Source: Lucifuga dentata (Eukaryota; Chordata; Actinopteri; Ophidiiformes; Bythitidae). Taken from it: a DNA stretch of 64,000 nt. This document shows, in pieces, positions 1 to 13,459 of the stretch. Every line of letters starts with the position of its first letter. The first letter of the stretch is position 1. The translations under genes were made by a program, and so were the position numbers. The notes beneath the pieces are model-generated. The model was not told where the DNA came from. It saw nothing but the letters and a program-made list of their open reading frames with translations, and ran no database searches. Location of the stretch: assembly GCA_014773175.1 (NCBI GenBank), contig VXCM01003612.1:1-64000 (forward strand), read 5' to 3'.

Positions 1-1190
1 ACTGTGGGTCGGGAATGAAACAAACTGAGTGAGGTCAAAGCTGTCCAGGACAGAGTTAAAATCCATGGTCAGTGCGTTGGTGGGGTTATCCAGATGAATA
101 TTGAAATCTCCCATTAAAATGACGTCAGGGGATAAAGCACACAAGTTAGTTAAAATAGAAGTGAGCCCAGGCAGAAAGGCTGTAGAGGGTTTTGGAGGTC
201 TGTAGATCACAGCAACGATGGTGGGGGTGGGGCCATTGAGTTGGACAGCCAGGATCTCACAGGTAGACGGCTCTGTCACTGGGACTGGGGTGATTTTGAG
301 GGTCTCGCGATGAATCAGTGCCAGACCTCCTCCTCGACCAGAAGAGCGGGGTTTTGAGAAGTAAACAAAGCCCGGTGGTGTTGCTTGATTCAGATGAAGA
401 AAGTCATTTTGTTGTTGCCAGGTCTCGGTAAGACACAAAATATCCAGCTTAGAGTCCGTAATGAGCTCATTAATAAGAGCGGCCTTATTGCTGAGTGATC
501 GGATATTAAAAAGAGATAGTCTGAGAGAGTTATTGTGAGTAAGCGTACCTGCCTTCGGCACAGAAGCTAGCACGCTGTGGTCCGCAGATCTGCCGGAGTT
601 TGTCGGCTTGCGACGATCAGTGGACCAGAAAGAGCAGGTGGAATTGACGCTGTTGTTCCGGTAGATGAAGTTCCCACGAGATCCACGATGAATATATCTT
701 GGATGCTGGCGAATGTCCCGGTGGCTGAGTAGAGATGGAGGAGGCTCATAGTGGGACCATAAGCGGAAGAGTTCCGCAGCTGAGTATGTCAATCGTGGAA
801 AAGCATTGATGAATGTGGAGAGCAGGATAATCCGCAAAAACGCCCTGAGGATCCTCATGATGAGGTTAACGGAGTACCTCCCGCAGCACCTCGGCGGCAC
901 AACCGGGTAAAGGAGAGGCAGAGAAGGAGTCAGGCGACCCGCAGGGCAGAGGATCCATGTCACGCCAAACCAAGCAGCCCTGCAACGCCGAACGTGAGGT
1001 GACAGCTTCAGCAACAGCGGATAGAAAACAGCTAGGCCCCGACTGGAAACCTCAGGGCAGTGACAGGAGAGCAGGTCTCGGCGGGCGGCAGCAGGAATAG
1101 CAGCAGTCAGGTAGACGCCGTCACAAACCGCAACAGACAACAGGAGAACAGCAACAGTCCAAATTAAAAACGATCAGTAAACTGTCATAG
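1..1190 (-). mobile_element. L2-like LINE fragment with APE-type endonuclease
   Basis: Read on the minus strand, an open frame from about 545 down to the window edge encodes an apurinic-type (APE) endonuclease of a non-LTR retrotransposon. Visible motifs are LFNIRSLSNKAALINELI, LCLTETW with the catalytic Glu, SSGRGGGLALIH, AVIYRPPKP and MGDFNIHLDNP. The 5' part (about 550-1190) is less clear: at least one stop separates the short open stretch at 567-749 from the endonuclease frame. It is cut by the window edge, so the reverse transcriptase would lie to the left. The motifs suit L2/CR1-group fish LINEs. It is probably an intronic insertion. The right boundary is approximate, as it fades before the poly-A tract at 1230. 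Confidence 0.8.
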
Positions 1191-1229
1191 AACGGCCAAT
1201 CGCTGATGTCAGAATCACCGATTTTTCAC

Positions 1230-1268
1230 AAAAAAAAAAAAAAAAAAAAAAANAAAAAAAAAAAAAAA
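1230..1268. repeat. Poly-A tract with a single N at 1253
   Basis: This is an uninterrupted A run with one undetermined base at 1253. It is either the join of two contigs that both ended in A or a slippage-prone homopolymer. It lies just past the 5' side of the minus-strand LINE piece, so it is not that element's 3' tail. Confidence 0.9.
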
Positions 1269-3061
1269 GTGTTTAGTTAGAAAAACTGAAGATTCTCAGC
1301 TCTCCATGGCACACAGTTTGAGAAAACTGGCTTTAATGCCAGTTTTTATGCCAAAGGTATAACAGGTATAATTTGACACGGGCATATCGATATACAAATT
1401 AATACATTTTAATGAAACAGAACAGAGAAAAAAAAAATAAACATTTGACTCAGCACCCTTGCCTTTATTCGGGATTATCTTGCTTCACAATAATAGATAC
1501 ACAAACCATCTGGGAGCTACAGAATGCAAACACACTCTTTTGCTGTTTAACACTGAGTATGTGAGTGTTAAATGCCTTATTTACAGTCATTCTAGAGGCT
1601 GTACATAAGGGATGACAGCACAATATCTGCATGCATATTGCATTGCATCATCAATCTACTTTGCACTGCAAAACAGTCATAGTACTAGTATTCTATTATT
1701 TGCTGCTTGTCCATTATTTATTAGTTGTAGATCATATCCCTGGCAGCATGGAAGAGGGCAGTTTTCTGCTGTGTTCAAGAAATCCCTGAAAGAAAAAAGC
1801 TGGTTTCAATCAGAGAGTCTCTGGTGTATTGCGGGACTAAGATGAACCATGAACTCCACGCACAGCTGACAACAAACCACACTACACAAATTGTGTAGAA
1901 AAACTACACTGTGGGTAATAAGCATGTAAGAACCATTTCTCCATGCTAGAATCTGCGATGCATCCCTAAGTCTATGATCATAGACACATATATTTTACTT
2001 CCACACCTCCTTTTCAAGATGCAGTTGAATAAAAACCAGACTGGCTGTAGCATCACAGCAAAATAAAGGAAGACTCTTGACTGGTGGTTTTCTTTTTAAC
2101 ATCCAGTAAACACCAGTTTACAGAGCTGCACAAAGCATAAATATTAAAACCGTTTCCTCTGCAATAGTACAAGTCTAGTGGGCCACCAGGTGAAAAAAAT
2201 CATTGGAAAGGCCAAAAATCATCAAATTGGCTATACCTTCACTCAGAAACCAAGGATCATCTGCTCTGGGAGCCTCTATGAAGCAATGTGGCACTGTTCT
2301 CCCCAGTCTGTGGGAAATGCATGAGGAGGGAAAATGCATGACCGCATGAAAGTAACTCAGCTGTCAACAAGAATACAAGTAACCTCAGTGATGAAGAGTG
2401 AACTCCCTAAGTAACTTCCTTTTACAGCATTTTCACTACAAGGCTATTCAAAATGAAATACAGTTTCTGATATAGAACATCTGAAATGGCTGTCACTTTG
2501 CACTGTTAATACAAGCGTTAACAGCACTGTCATCTGTACACTTCTAACACAAGTTAGCTTCCTAGAGAGCAAAGGTAGTGAGCTCACTAATGAGCAAAGG
2601 CAGCTAGTTATCTCCCATGTTCAACTAAGCTAAAAACATTATGTAAGCTATAACAGACCCTGACAGAGAACCAAGCATCTGGACATTTTTCACCAAAAAT
2701 CCACAGTCCCACGTGCGGTCTGACCTCTACATTGTGACCCCTGGGGCTCATGAGACTTTAGTTAAAGATAAAATTTTAATACAATTTTTGATTATAGTGA
2801 CATCATTTGGCAAATTTATATAGCCATAATAGTAATAGCTTCTAATGTAAAACTTCGCACACTGTGCTCATAATTATTTTAGTAAATATACTGAAATATG
2901 CATTCTAAATTTCACAGCTGATTGCAATAAATGAATATTCATCATCCTCTCCTCGTTATCACTTTATAACTGTCTCCTGCAACATCCAACAGAAGCTAAC
3001 ATGCCAAAACGATTAACTGCGTGTGACGTTTCTGTTTGGGATTTTTCAGGGTGTGCCACAA

Positions 3062-3120
3062 TCCTAAAAAAAAACAAAAACAAAAAACAAAAACAAAAAC
3101 AAAAAAAAAAAAAAAANAAT
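3062..3120. repeat. A-rich tract (CA5-type) with a single N at 3117
   Basis: A run of adenines interrupted by regular cytosines becomes pure A before an N at 3117. It may be the tail of an old retrotransposon, but no body is recognisable beside it. Confidence 0.8.
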
Positions 3121-4459
3121 AAATCAATAACACCGCACCATTATCACAACTTTAATGTAGCATGTTAACAAGCTTAAAGATAGTTAATTGCCTTTATACA
3201 AGCATACCTAAGAGTGCTAAAGTAGCAGCCCAAATTAGCAACCACACTTGCGTTGTAAAATAAACACAAAATTATTTAAAACATCCATTAAAATGCATAA
3301 ACCCACCGTGTATCTTCTTCGGCGGGGCGTAATATTGAACACCAAGCAATTCTTAATAAACACAAGTCTAACTTTCCGCCAACCACCAGAGACAGCATTC
3401 CTTTCAAAATAAGACCTTTCCTTACAACAGGAAGTGCTAAAATAAAAGTCAAACAAAACTGACGTAAACGTCACATGAAGACATTACTGGACATGACACA
3501 AACCAAGTAAGCTTTCTCTTTGAATGAATTTTACTTTTTTTAAAAAATTACACTATGAATGGTGCGACCCCATAAAAGTGGCCACAAATAATGGAAAAAA
3601 GATGCCAACATTGTGAGGTATTAACCCATTGCATAAGAATCAATCGGAGGAAGCATTTGAATAAAACCTCCTCATTGCAATGTAGTATCATATTTTTATT
3701 ATCTTTTTTCTGTGTCTGGATGTTCACAACCTAAAGAGATTGGAGTCTCTGCTGACATACAGTAGATTGCTGACAAAGTTAAAATAGTCTTCACCTGTTG
3801 AAAATCTTTGGGATACAATATTTTACCTGTCAATAGTGATACTGATCACATCAAAAGCCATTCAACTTGACACAGTTTTTAGCTAAAAAGGAAAGAAAAT
3901 TGTCATTTAATGTTTTAGACAAAAATAGGACTGTGTGGGTGTGCTTCTACAGTACCAGTGAGGAAACCACTTTATATAACACATTCATACAAAAAGGCAG
4001 AAGATGAAAATGAAGACTTGCTAAGTGCAAAAACATTCCACTGTGGTTTACATTCCTTTGAAGGACTGCATAACTCCGGAAAGTTATCATGACAGCAGTA
4101 ATTTTTGCCTCCATCTCCAGACTGATGAGGTAAACAATAACTGTGATACAATTCTACAATGTAAACACTAAAAATATTTTACCTGGTAGGTGAATTTCTA
4201 AGTATTTGACTGACCACTGCAGTGATGCTAGTCAAATGCAGGTGATCTGATCTCACTGACATGAGTAGCTGTTTTTTGTTTGTTTGTTTTGTTTTGTTTT
4301 TTGCTTGAGTGCTGGAGTCTATCTGAATGCACCAAAGCCCTTGTGGAAGCAGTATGTCAACAGCACAATCACTACTCATGCAGGTCCCCCACTAGTGTCT
4401 AACTGAATCTGTTGAGCTGCTGTACTACACAAGTCACTGTCCAGCACACATCACACATA

Positions 4460-4914
4460 GTGCCCTCCACATATATTGGCAACCTTTGGAAAAAATAAAA
4501 AAATAAAAACCTTTGTGGTGTCTGATTATAGTTTTAAAGACTTTCTGACCCCAGGACCCAACATCTACAATTCTCCAGCTGTGATCCTTGGAGATTCTTT
4601 GGCCACTGGAACCATCCTCCTCACTGTGTGTGTGGGGTCAAAGCAAACACATGTCTTCCAGACCAACTGAGAAAAATATTTGTTTCATGATATGAATTTC
4701 TTTTTCCTTTCAGTTATTTTACTTTAATTAAAGGTTATATTTTTGTTAATATTTTGAATGAANTTCTTTTTCCTTTCAGTTATTTTACTTTAATTAAAGG
4801 TTATATTTTTGTTAATATTTTGAATGAAAGATCAAGAGGACAAACATAAAGACATTTTTCACAGTCCATTTTTCTTCTATTTACTAAGGTTGCCAATATT
4901 TGTGGAGGGCACTG
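4460..4914. mobile_element. Tc1/mariner-type MITE with GTGCCCTCCAC ends
   Basis: The left end GTGCCCTCCACATATATTGG is matched inversely by the right end CCAATATTTGTGGAGGGCAC, and the inverted similarity continues through GGCAACCTT. TA dinucleotides flank both ends (4458-4459 and 4915-4916), the Tc1/mariner target-duplication signature. The interior has no transposase. The unit contains one of the 65-bp duplications around a single N at 4763, so its true length is about 390 bp. It is non-autonomous and presumably was moved by a Tc1-like transposase. Confidence 0.75.
4698..4828 (+). repeat. 65-bp direct duplication around a single N (likely assembly artefact)
   Basis: Bases 4698-4762 and 4764-4828 are the same 65-bp sequence, separated only by N at 4763. 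It resembles two contig ends that overlap but were not merged. Confidence 0.9.
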
Positions 4915-5875
4915 TACATGCATAAATCAGAAATGACTGGAAAACAATTAGTTGCAGTTATGCGCACAAAGAAGGACTGAAGTCACACACACTGGTTTTG
5001 ATTAAAATGGAATTGTCTGTTCCTTTAGACAGACATGAGATAGAAAATGTAAAACATGCCTGAAATGCCTGAAACAGCCTGGTGTAGACAAGTTTAACAA
5101 ACAAATAATCCCAATCTGAAACTAATGCATTATGATCTGACTAAAGTAAAACAAAAATTAAAGATTAAAACTAAAAAGTCCTGCCTGCCACAATTTACAC
5201 TGAGCTGTGTGTCTGAGAGGCTAAGGTAGATTGTATGGCATCAGTAGGCACCTTGTGGTCATAAAGTGAAGCATAACAGAAACGTGTAGCATTACTGGAA
5301 CAATTGCAGTTTGCTAAATCTATGATTATGTTTTTCTGGGATGAAATACTCAGTTTTTAGACTGCATCTGTGTGGAGGCCTGCTGAAGCCACGCATACAT
5401 CACCTTCCCCCTTCACAGACACCTAACTGTCCCCCTTCACAGACACAATACACATTCACATTAACATATGGATGAGCACCCAGGAACTCCTCAAGATCCC
5501 CTGCTGTTCTCGTCCCCTCGTTTAGTTGTAAAACTTGCAGAACAGATACTGTAAAGACAACGAAACAGAACTTCTAAATTTCTCTGACCTCCCAAACACC
5601 ATGGTAACCAGAGGTTATCACCTTAGAGAGACTTGGTAACACTTTGATCTTTAAAGCTCCTCTGCAATGAAAGAAAAGAACATACAGTCACTCTTATCTG
5701 CATTTGAGTGTCTCACAAGCTCCCTTCCCCAAATGGTCACCTCAATGGCTCCAGATTGTCTACAAGCCAAGGACTTCACAGAGTTAAAGAACTGATCTCA
5801 CTACACCAAATAAGACTCTTAATTTAGATTCTATTCAGGAAACAAGAAGATATTTAGAGTCATGAAATAAATGAG

Positions 5876-5881
<6 letters not shown>

Positions 5882-5907
<26 letters not shown>
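5882..5907. repeat. (CT)n microsatellite
   Basis: This is a perfect CT dinucleotide run of about 13 units. Confidence 0.95.
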
Positions 5908-6542
5908 GAGCACCTTACAACTATGTTCAGATATTGAAATTCATTTTCAGTACTACATGCTTTTGTTGTACTTGTATTTGTGTTTATTTAGTTAAAGGAT
6001 TTAGTTTTATGTGTTACATTTCTCCAACATACTTCTTAAATCACAGAATTGTTATTTTATGATCCTTTAAGTTCACACAAAATCTGTCTTAACAATCTAC
6101 AACAATCTAAGCTTTTGTTTTATCTTTGTAATGTTTAGAATACTTGCATTGATGTAGAAATAGATTTAGTTAATTAAAGATCATCAAATTTCATAATAGT
6201 GTTTTAGATGTTTAGGTTTTGTGATAAATTCCTGTTAGACAACAAAAGAGATGATTTATTTGTGTAACATGGTTTTATTTGTGCTAGCATGTCATACTGT
6301 GAATTTACTACATGAAATTTCTATGTATCATGCTTTGACAATGGGAAATGAGTGGACTTAGTATAAGTATAATCACTGTCAAGGCGGATTGGATAGCAGC
6401 AGACAGCAGTATTAAAGGAAGGAAGTGAAGCGTTATCACACACAGGTCATTAGCAAGTGCTGTTCAATAAACCCAAATGGGCCCATTTAGAAAGACATTA
6501 AGCACAGCTTGCAACCTCAAAACTACATTAGATTAGCTTCCT

Positions 6543-6543
6543 A

Positions 6544-6583
<40 letters not shown>

Positions 6584-6585
6584 AA
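6543..6585. repeat. (AAAG)n microsatellite
   Basis: This is a near-perfect AAAG tetranucleotide run of about 10 units. Confidence 0.95.
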
Positions 6586-7556
6586 CCTGAAACTGATAGC
6601 AAAGGCTGCAGTATGTCTCATCTGACCCAGTCTTTCCAACTTGGTCAAGCACCATGTTGAGGTCCACTGTGTTTTCCTTCTCAGAATACCCACAAGGCGG
6701 GGCAAAAAGTCACCATCATAGAGATGGGAGGGGTGATACTGTATTGTGTGTGTGTGTGTGTGTGTGTGTGTGCTTGTCTTTATAAACTCAATACCATTAA
6801 TGGGGGTGCCACTTTGTGCGGACGAGTTGTAAAATTGAACATTTGGAGAGGGTGGTCAAAGCAGTCATCAAAGCAGTCAGATGAAGCAATATTTCACAAT
6901 CATCTTGCTCTTTTTCTCAAAAATAATTTCACTCCATATGAAATAATTCATTATAATCTAGGCTATCTCTGATTATCACATAAATAGGCCCATAGCAGTG
7001 GTGCATAATGGCTCACTGTGTGCTCATTACACAGAATCAACACATAATTGGTTCCTGCTTTGCTTATAGTATTATTTCAGGAGAGAATTGCTCCTGCTCA
7101 ACTTTAGCAACATAAAAAACACTGTGTTTCTGCTTTAGGGTGGATATTCCTTTTGAGAGGATAAGTGAAGTGTTATCACTTTGAGGTCATTAGCAGACAG
7201 CAGAGCAGCTCAGAGTAGCTCAACAGGCCATTTAAACATTTTTAAGAGCACTCTGCAATCCAAACGTACAGTGAAATACCTTCAGTCAGTCAGCCTGTAC
7301 AAGTGTCAGTTTAAGAATCTCCTCAAGGCAAGTACAGGCTCAAAGAAAATGATAATTTTCTCCTATTTCTTTTATTCATGTCACAACATCTCACAGGATA
7401 TTTATTTTCCACTCAAGTGGAAAAATGTATGACATACTTTTGTTGGGTAGTGGTATACAACAGAGCCTTACAAGTGCTATATATGATAGCCAGCAGTTTA
7501 ATGAAAATAATGGGGTGGATCCTTGTCCTGAGATGCCTCGGCCACAGTCCCAGGGG

Positions 7557-7594
7557 GAAAAAAAAAAAAAAAAAANAAAAAAAAAAAAAAAAAA
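7557..7594. repeat. Poly-A tract with a single N at 7576
   Basis: This is an A homopolymer with one undetermined base. Open frames crossing it encode only poly-Lys or poly-Phe and are not genes. Confidence 0.9.
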
Positions 7595-7945
7595 CAACCA
7601 AAAAATGGTACACTGTTGCTGTTGATTGTGACCTTAATATTGTGACCTGACGTCAAAGCAGTCAAAGAAGACACAGCCATAATTGGGTAGAAAAGCAACA
7701 GAGTTCCCTTGTTGAGCTGAAGTTGCTGCAATGCTAAGTAGCAATAGTCTGAAGCTTTTTGTTCGAATACTACTTTTTGTTTTCTGACCTTTCAACTGAA
7801 TCGTTGTAAATGTAGCAGCTATTGTGATACAAAATCTCTCTTTAATAAACTTAAGGCATTTACTCTATACTGTTAAAAATATAAGCAGCCTTGTTTGAAT
7901 ACTGTTTCCTTATAAAATAGTATATCTACAAATTCATTCAATTGT

Positions 7946-7977
<32 letters not shown>

Positions 7978-10967
7978 TGTGCTCACTTGAAGAAGAATGC
8001 AATTTACTCATCATGGTCTCAAAGCTCTGCATGTGGCAGAAATGAAATCAAATTGAAAAATTCATTATTTTGAAGCTACAGGCATTTTTAAAAGTAGGTG
8101 TCTCCAAAGTAAATGAGAGGTACCTGGAATTTAAAGACTTAAATACCTTAAAATAATACGATATGCATATTGCACAGCCTGCTGGTCTCATTGATTTATC
8201 CTTAATGATACTAGACTGACCACAGAGGCAAAAAGGCAAAATAGCGCTGGTGTACTCTGAATAACAGACCTAGATTATGAGTCTGTAAATCAAGTTATTC
8301 AAGCAGGCAAACAATCCATCAGGTTACAGTCAATGAAAGCAGTCTCCACATTACAGTAATTTCCTCACCTGATGTGCTTTCCCACCTAAGCCAATGAAGC
8401 AACAAGTCAGGTATATTCGGTAATCGACAGAAGAATACGTCTACTTGAAGCTGTGTTCATTGCTCAGTGTGTGATAACCAAAATGCTTTTCTAAAGAAAA
8501 TTTAGGGAAAAAAAGAAGTAAACATCTTACTCCACATTTCTGGCCAAACCATCAGAGTTGAGCTGCAGGGTCTCATCGACGGGTTGGGGTTGTCCAACTC
8601 TTCTCTAACACAGACCTAGTGTGACTTTGTCTGAAGACAGGTGCATTTCTATATAAATATATCATGCATACATAATAGAAATATAGTAAAATTGTCAGCT
8701 GGAGCTCTGAGGTATTTTCTACCAGACAGAGCCAAAAATAAACATGTAAAAAAAACAAAACAAAAAAAACCATGAACTGAGGTGACCCCTTACCAGAGGG
8801 GGACCAGCTATCCTGAAAGCAGAATGTGCTAGAATTCCCTTGCTGAGATTGTGCAACTATGTTGAGTCATTGGTAAGCTGCCACAGTGGCAGTTGGGGGC
8901 TTTTTCAATAAATTACTTTTAGCCTCTTTTAGCCTCTCAGTCAAATAAAAAAGTATAGAATAACCTGAAACTCTATTTGAGGACACAACCCACTACATGT
9001 CTGGGAAAATTATTTTCAAAATACAGTAGATCCAGTAATGAAAACAGAAGAGTTGTAAACAATAAGTCACTAAATTATTCCACTGATTAACAGAATCAGG
9101 TTAGGGACTGAGTGCTTAGATTGGCACATTTCATTTTCTTTCTGGACTTACTTTCCCAGGGATATTTCATTACCAATCTAATTCAGATTTTAGAGGCTCT
9201 TTTGCTGGTCAGTGCAGCTCAAGAGACCCTTCTAAATCATCTTTACAGTGGATTTTACAATGAACACACTGTGCTGCTGAGGAAAGAGGGACAGACACAG
9301 CAGCATGGTGCATACCAAGCTGCTGCCTGTAGATTCTCATCCAAACCATTTATTTGCATCAGCAATGAAGACCCTCTAAAATCTGTTACCCAGCAAAAAG
9401 AAATACAAGGTGGAGCTGCAGCTGAAAACGTGATCATTCCTACAAGTCCTACAAGAAGCTAACAGGGTCAGCCCTTTAGCTAACGCTGTCTTGTTTCTTA
9501 AGCAGTAACATATTTCAGATATTCTGCCTATGATACTAATTGTTTCATGAGTGGCTGATAAATGTAAACTGATGCAGATACTTGCTGCCTCTCTGCAAGT
9601 GTCTTACGCATCATTCTGATTTTCTGTGCACATTCATTCTTTACGGTCACAAGGGTCAGAGTCTGTCCCAGTGTGCACTGCGCAGAAGGCAGAGAATGAC
9701 CCTAACAGATGGTCAGTCAATCACAGGACCAACACAGATAATCACTCATACTAGCAAATACACATATGGGCAGTTTAGACTCACCAGTCTACCTCACCCT
9801 CATGTCCTCAGTCCATACACAGAAACTGGACAGCTTAGATAAAACTGAGACAACACGGAAGAATATGAACTCCACACAGAGTCAGAGTTGCAAAGTGAAC
9901 CTTTGTATTTCTTGTTCTGAACCTTCATGTCTTCTCCAGATTTAAAGAGTTACATTTATTCACCTGTAATGACATTACTTAGAGATTTTAAAAATATTTG
10001 GTTGTTGCCTCTTTCAACACAGCATGAACTATTAACAGCCAATAATTCTGTATTTATTTTCTGATATTGATTTGTGTATGTATTTAGGAACAGACTGAAA
10101 AGTCATATGTATGTAGATGTATGATTTTACATCAGTGTGACCTAAAATCTGACTCACAGTAGTTCCTCAAGGATAATATGTAGACAAAGGTCCTTACACC
10201 TTGCACTATAAGAAAACAGATCCATCACAAACAGGGGTTGTAGCATGTGTAGCAATTATAGCATGCTGTGTTGAAAAGGCAAGTGCTCAGTTAATTGTAC
10301 AGCTGTCAAATGTGTTTTTTATTATTTGTTTTCTTCTTGGATCTTGTTATAGTGTGTGCTATCGTATTTATTGTGGCTCAAAATTGTTATGACAAGTGAA
10401 TTTTCCTCTGAGACAAATGAAGTACCAATTAATCTGTCTATTTAAACTTAGAGTGGCAAAGATGGCAGCCCGTTGGCTGTACCCTGCTATACAGTACCCA
10501 GATGTGCCATGCATGGTTGCATGGTTCTGTGTTGCACTCCTGCCCTTAGACAACCTGTACTTTAAAGGACCATACCGGCCGTTGTGGATTGTTTGAACCT
10601 AATATATTAAATTTTCATACATGTTACGTTACTGACAAGCATTCCCCACACTATAAAACCCATGTTTCAGCTTTCCTGATATTTTGCAAAATCTCTTTAG
10701 CTTTCAAAATCAAATATTTAAGCCATATACCCACCTTAAAAATTGATGTTTCGCCTGCTAATGTTCTGCAGCTTATGAAGTCATGGTTGTTTAAATTTTT
10801 TGATAAACACAGGTCTTCTTTTGGGGCTTTATTCCCTGGTGGAGGGAATAAAGCTCCATTCACTCTGATTCACTCTGAGCTTTTTATTACGCTTAAATGC
10901 TAAAATCACGTAACTTTGAAAAAAAAACCTGAATACACATCTTGTACATGATGATGGATTACCTTTC

Positions 10968-11098
10968 CCAAGAACGTTTCAAGTATCAACAAGTTCATTT
11001 TAATAGCGTACCAGAATGAACTGAAACCAATGNCCAAGAACGTTTCAAGTATCAACAAGTTCATTTTAATAGCGTACCAGAATGAACTGAAACCAATG
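10968..11098 (+). repeat. 65-bp direct duplication around a single N (likely assembly artefact)
   Basis: Bases 10968-11032 repeat exactly as 11034-11098, with N at 11033. It lies inside the TTAA MITE. Confidence 0.9.
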
Positions 11099-11149
11099 GT
11101 GGTCTGGAAAGTAGGAAAAATAATTTTAATTCACCGTTCCTGTAGTATG

Positions 11150-11284
11150 CTTTGGGAAATGATTGTCAGTAACGTTTCGTGTATGAAAATTGAATATATT
11201 AGGCTCAAACATGCAANCTTTGGGAAATGATTGTCAGTAACGTTTCGTGTATGAAAATTGAATATATTAGGCTCAAACATGCAA
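11150..11284 (+). repeat. 67-bp direct duplication around a single N (likely assembly artefact)
   Basis: Bases 11150-11216 repeat exactly as 11218-11284, with N at 11217. The copy duplicates part of the right inverted repeat of the TTAA MITE. Confidence 0.9.
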
Positions 11285-13324
11285 AATGGCCGATATGGTC
11301 CTTTAACTAGAGCAGAAACCAAATGGCTGCCATCTGGTAAAATAACTCTAACTTGCTGTGGCGTTACAGCACCTTCGAGTGCTGTTGACCTGTTGGTTAG
11401 TCAATTGAGGAAAATAAACTACACACTACTAGGAACAGCGGAGTGAAAGCTCTGTGGAGACAACAATATAAACTGAAAGCCACCTGACAACAACACAATC
11501 TGGGTTAAGAAATTTCTTTTGACACTTTTGTAAGTTAGCACATGCTCTCATCCACAGTGTTTTACAATTCAACTGCAGAATAAAGTGTGACCCTGGGACA
11601 TTCATGTATCACCACAAACAGCCTCTGCCAGCAGAGAGGTATTAGGTCTGGGAACGAGGGCCAAAAACAGAACTAATACAGTGAATTATCATCAGTCAGT
11701 CAGCCAAATTACAGTCAAAAGCCAGAATAGCAAAAAGCCTTGAATTGAGGTAATGTGCTAATCAGCCCAACAGTTGGCAAATCTCTTTCCATTACCATGG
11801 ACACTGATGGTTATTTCCTCTGCACTTTACATACGCGTTCTGCACAGCGTATGTGATCAACATCCTCACTAGGCTTTGCCAATTGTGTTGTATCATTAGT
11901 AGTGTTTGAGAAATAAGAGTATCTCTTTCTAAGAGCAATAAAAACAACTACCACAACTAGATGTAGAGTTATTAGAGCAGCTTTAGCTCACAGTACAAAT
12001 GCAGTTAAGAAAGACTAATTCAGCTCATTGTCTTAAAAGTTAAATTCCGTACAAAATATCTTCAGTTTAGTGGTTTCAAATGCTAAAATAAAATAGCTCA
12101 CTATTGTGAAATTTGCTGATAATGCACTGAATATTGAATGTTGTGTTTTTTAATTCAAACAGAACAAAAATACAGACATGTAATGACACAATGTGGTGTT
12201 TGAGGACAAGATTCAACCTAAATATTTTCTGCTAACATGTTTAATGGTCTGTAATGGCTTAAATATGAGCAACAAGTTAAATCTAACAAAGTCTGACAGA
12301 ATGAGAAAGAGTGCGTACTGCGAAAACTAAAACACGAAAATGATCGAGAACCTCATAATACCATAATACTACACACACACGCTCTCTCTCTCTTCTTTCT
12401 CTCTCTCTCACACACACACAGACACTAATATGCATTCACCAGGCAAACGACAGCAATGATTAGAGATGTAATGGGTATGTGTGACAATGCAAGTCGGTGT
12501 GTGTGTGTATGCGCAGTCAGGCATGGTACAGACTTAAACAAAAGAATTATATGCCTGATACTGCTGGATCTCACACCCACATGCACTGGGAACAATTGCG
12601 GAACACCTTCTTAATTCCACTTTTCTACAGTGGAAAGTTTGTTTTCTCACTACTATTTGAAAGCTGACATTTTGTCTTACTACACAAGTAATTTTTTTCA
12701 CAATCTTTGGCAGTTAGCAATTAAGTTGGCAGAAACAAAACAGTAATACATATAGAATTACACATAGCATTTTGCCAATGGCTGTCAGGCCATTTCAAAC
12801 TGTATTGATTGTACAGCTTTTATTCAGAACTTAACACAATGACAACAGATATACAACTTGCCAGCATTGCTTGCTGGGTAGTTAAACTCATGCACGTACA
12901 CACATAAAGAAGGAACAAAAAGCCATACGCACTTCTATAAAAACATCATCTCTGTCTCAGTTTTATATAACATATTATTGATGAAAGAAGTCATCTGAAA
13001 TAATAGCCTACAGGCACAGAGATGGAAAGAGGGAATAAAGAAGAAGAGGAGAGAGTGAGAGAAAGGGACACAAACAAAGAGGCAGCCTCAGACAGAGAAA
13101 TAAAAGGAGGAAAAAAACAAAGGTCCATAGAAAAATGACTGCTATTTATCTTAATTTGTGCTCATTCACTCGCTTTAAATATCTTGTTCTTTCTCTAAGT
13201 CTGTCTGCACTTTCTCTCCAAGCAGCTACTGAAAGTACTTTGTTGGTGTTTTTTGTTGTCTGGTCAACTCACAGTAAGGAGTGTGTTTAATCTCCTGTCT
13301 CACTCTACATAAACACAAATTAAA

Positions 13325-13459
13325 TCATGATTAAAGATCAATGCTCAAATTTGTATGTCTCCTACTTAAGGGAGCGGTGTTTGGTGAATGTNTCATGATT
13401 AAAGATCAATGCTCAAATTTGTATGTCTCCTACTTAAGGGAGCGGTGTTTGGTGAATGT
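13325..13459 (+). repeat. 67-bp direct duplication around a single N (likely assembly artefact)
   Basis: Bases 13325-13391 repeat exactly as 13393-13459, with N at 13392. The sequence is unique intron with no mobile-element feature. Confidence 0.9.

Larger units (their letters stand above)
10566..11302. mobile_element. TTAA-flanked non-autonomous DNA transposon (MITE)
   Basis: The ends AGGACCATACCGGCC and (reverse complement) AGGACCATATCGGCC form terminal inverted repeats. They continue through AATATATTAAATTTTCATAC and GTTACTGACAA for about 80 bp, with mismatches. TTAA flanks both sides (10562-10565 and 11303-11306), the target site of piggyBac and Kolobok elements. The interior has no transposase. 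Two single-N duplications (N at 11033 and 11217) inflate the span; the true length is about 600 bp. Superfamily assignment rests on the TTAA alone. Confidence 0.8.

Noticed and set aside
9112..9462. A 116-codon open frame on the plus strand
   Set aside because: Composition and sequence show no domain or signal that I recognise, and it lies in ordinary intron. It is likely a chance open frame.
10458..11335. AGATGGCAGCC present inversely on both sides of the TTAA MITE
   Set aside because: The distances to the MITE ends differ (about 100 bp against 20 bp) and the match stops after about 12 bp, so it is not a second set of element ends.
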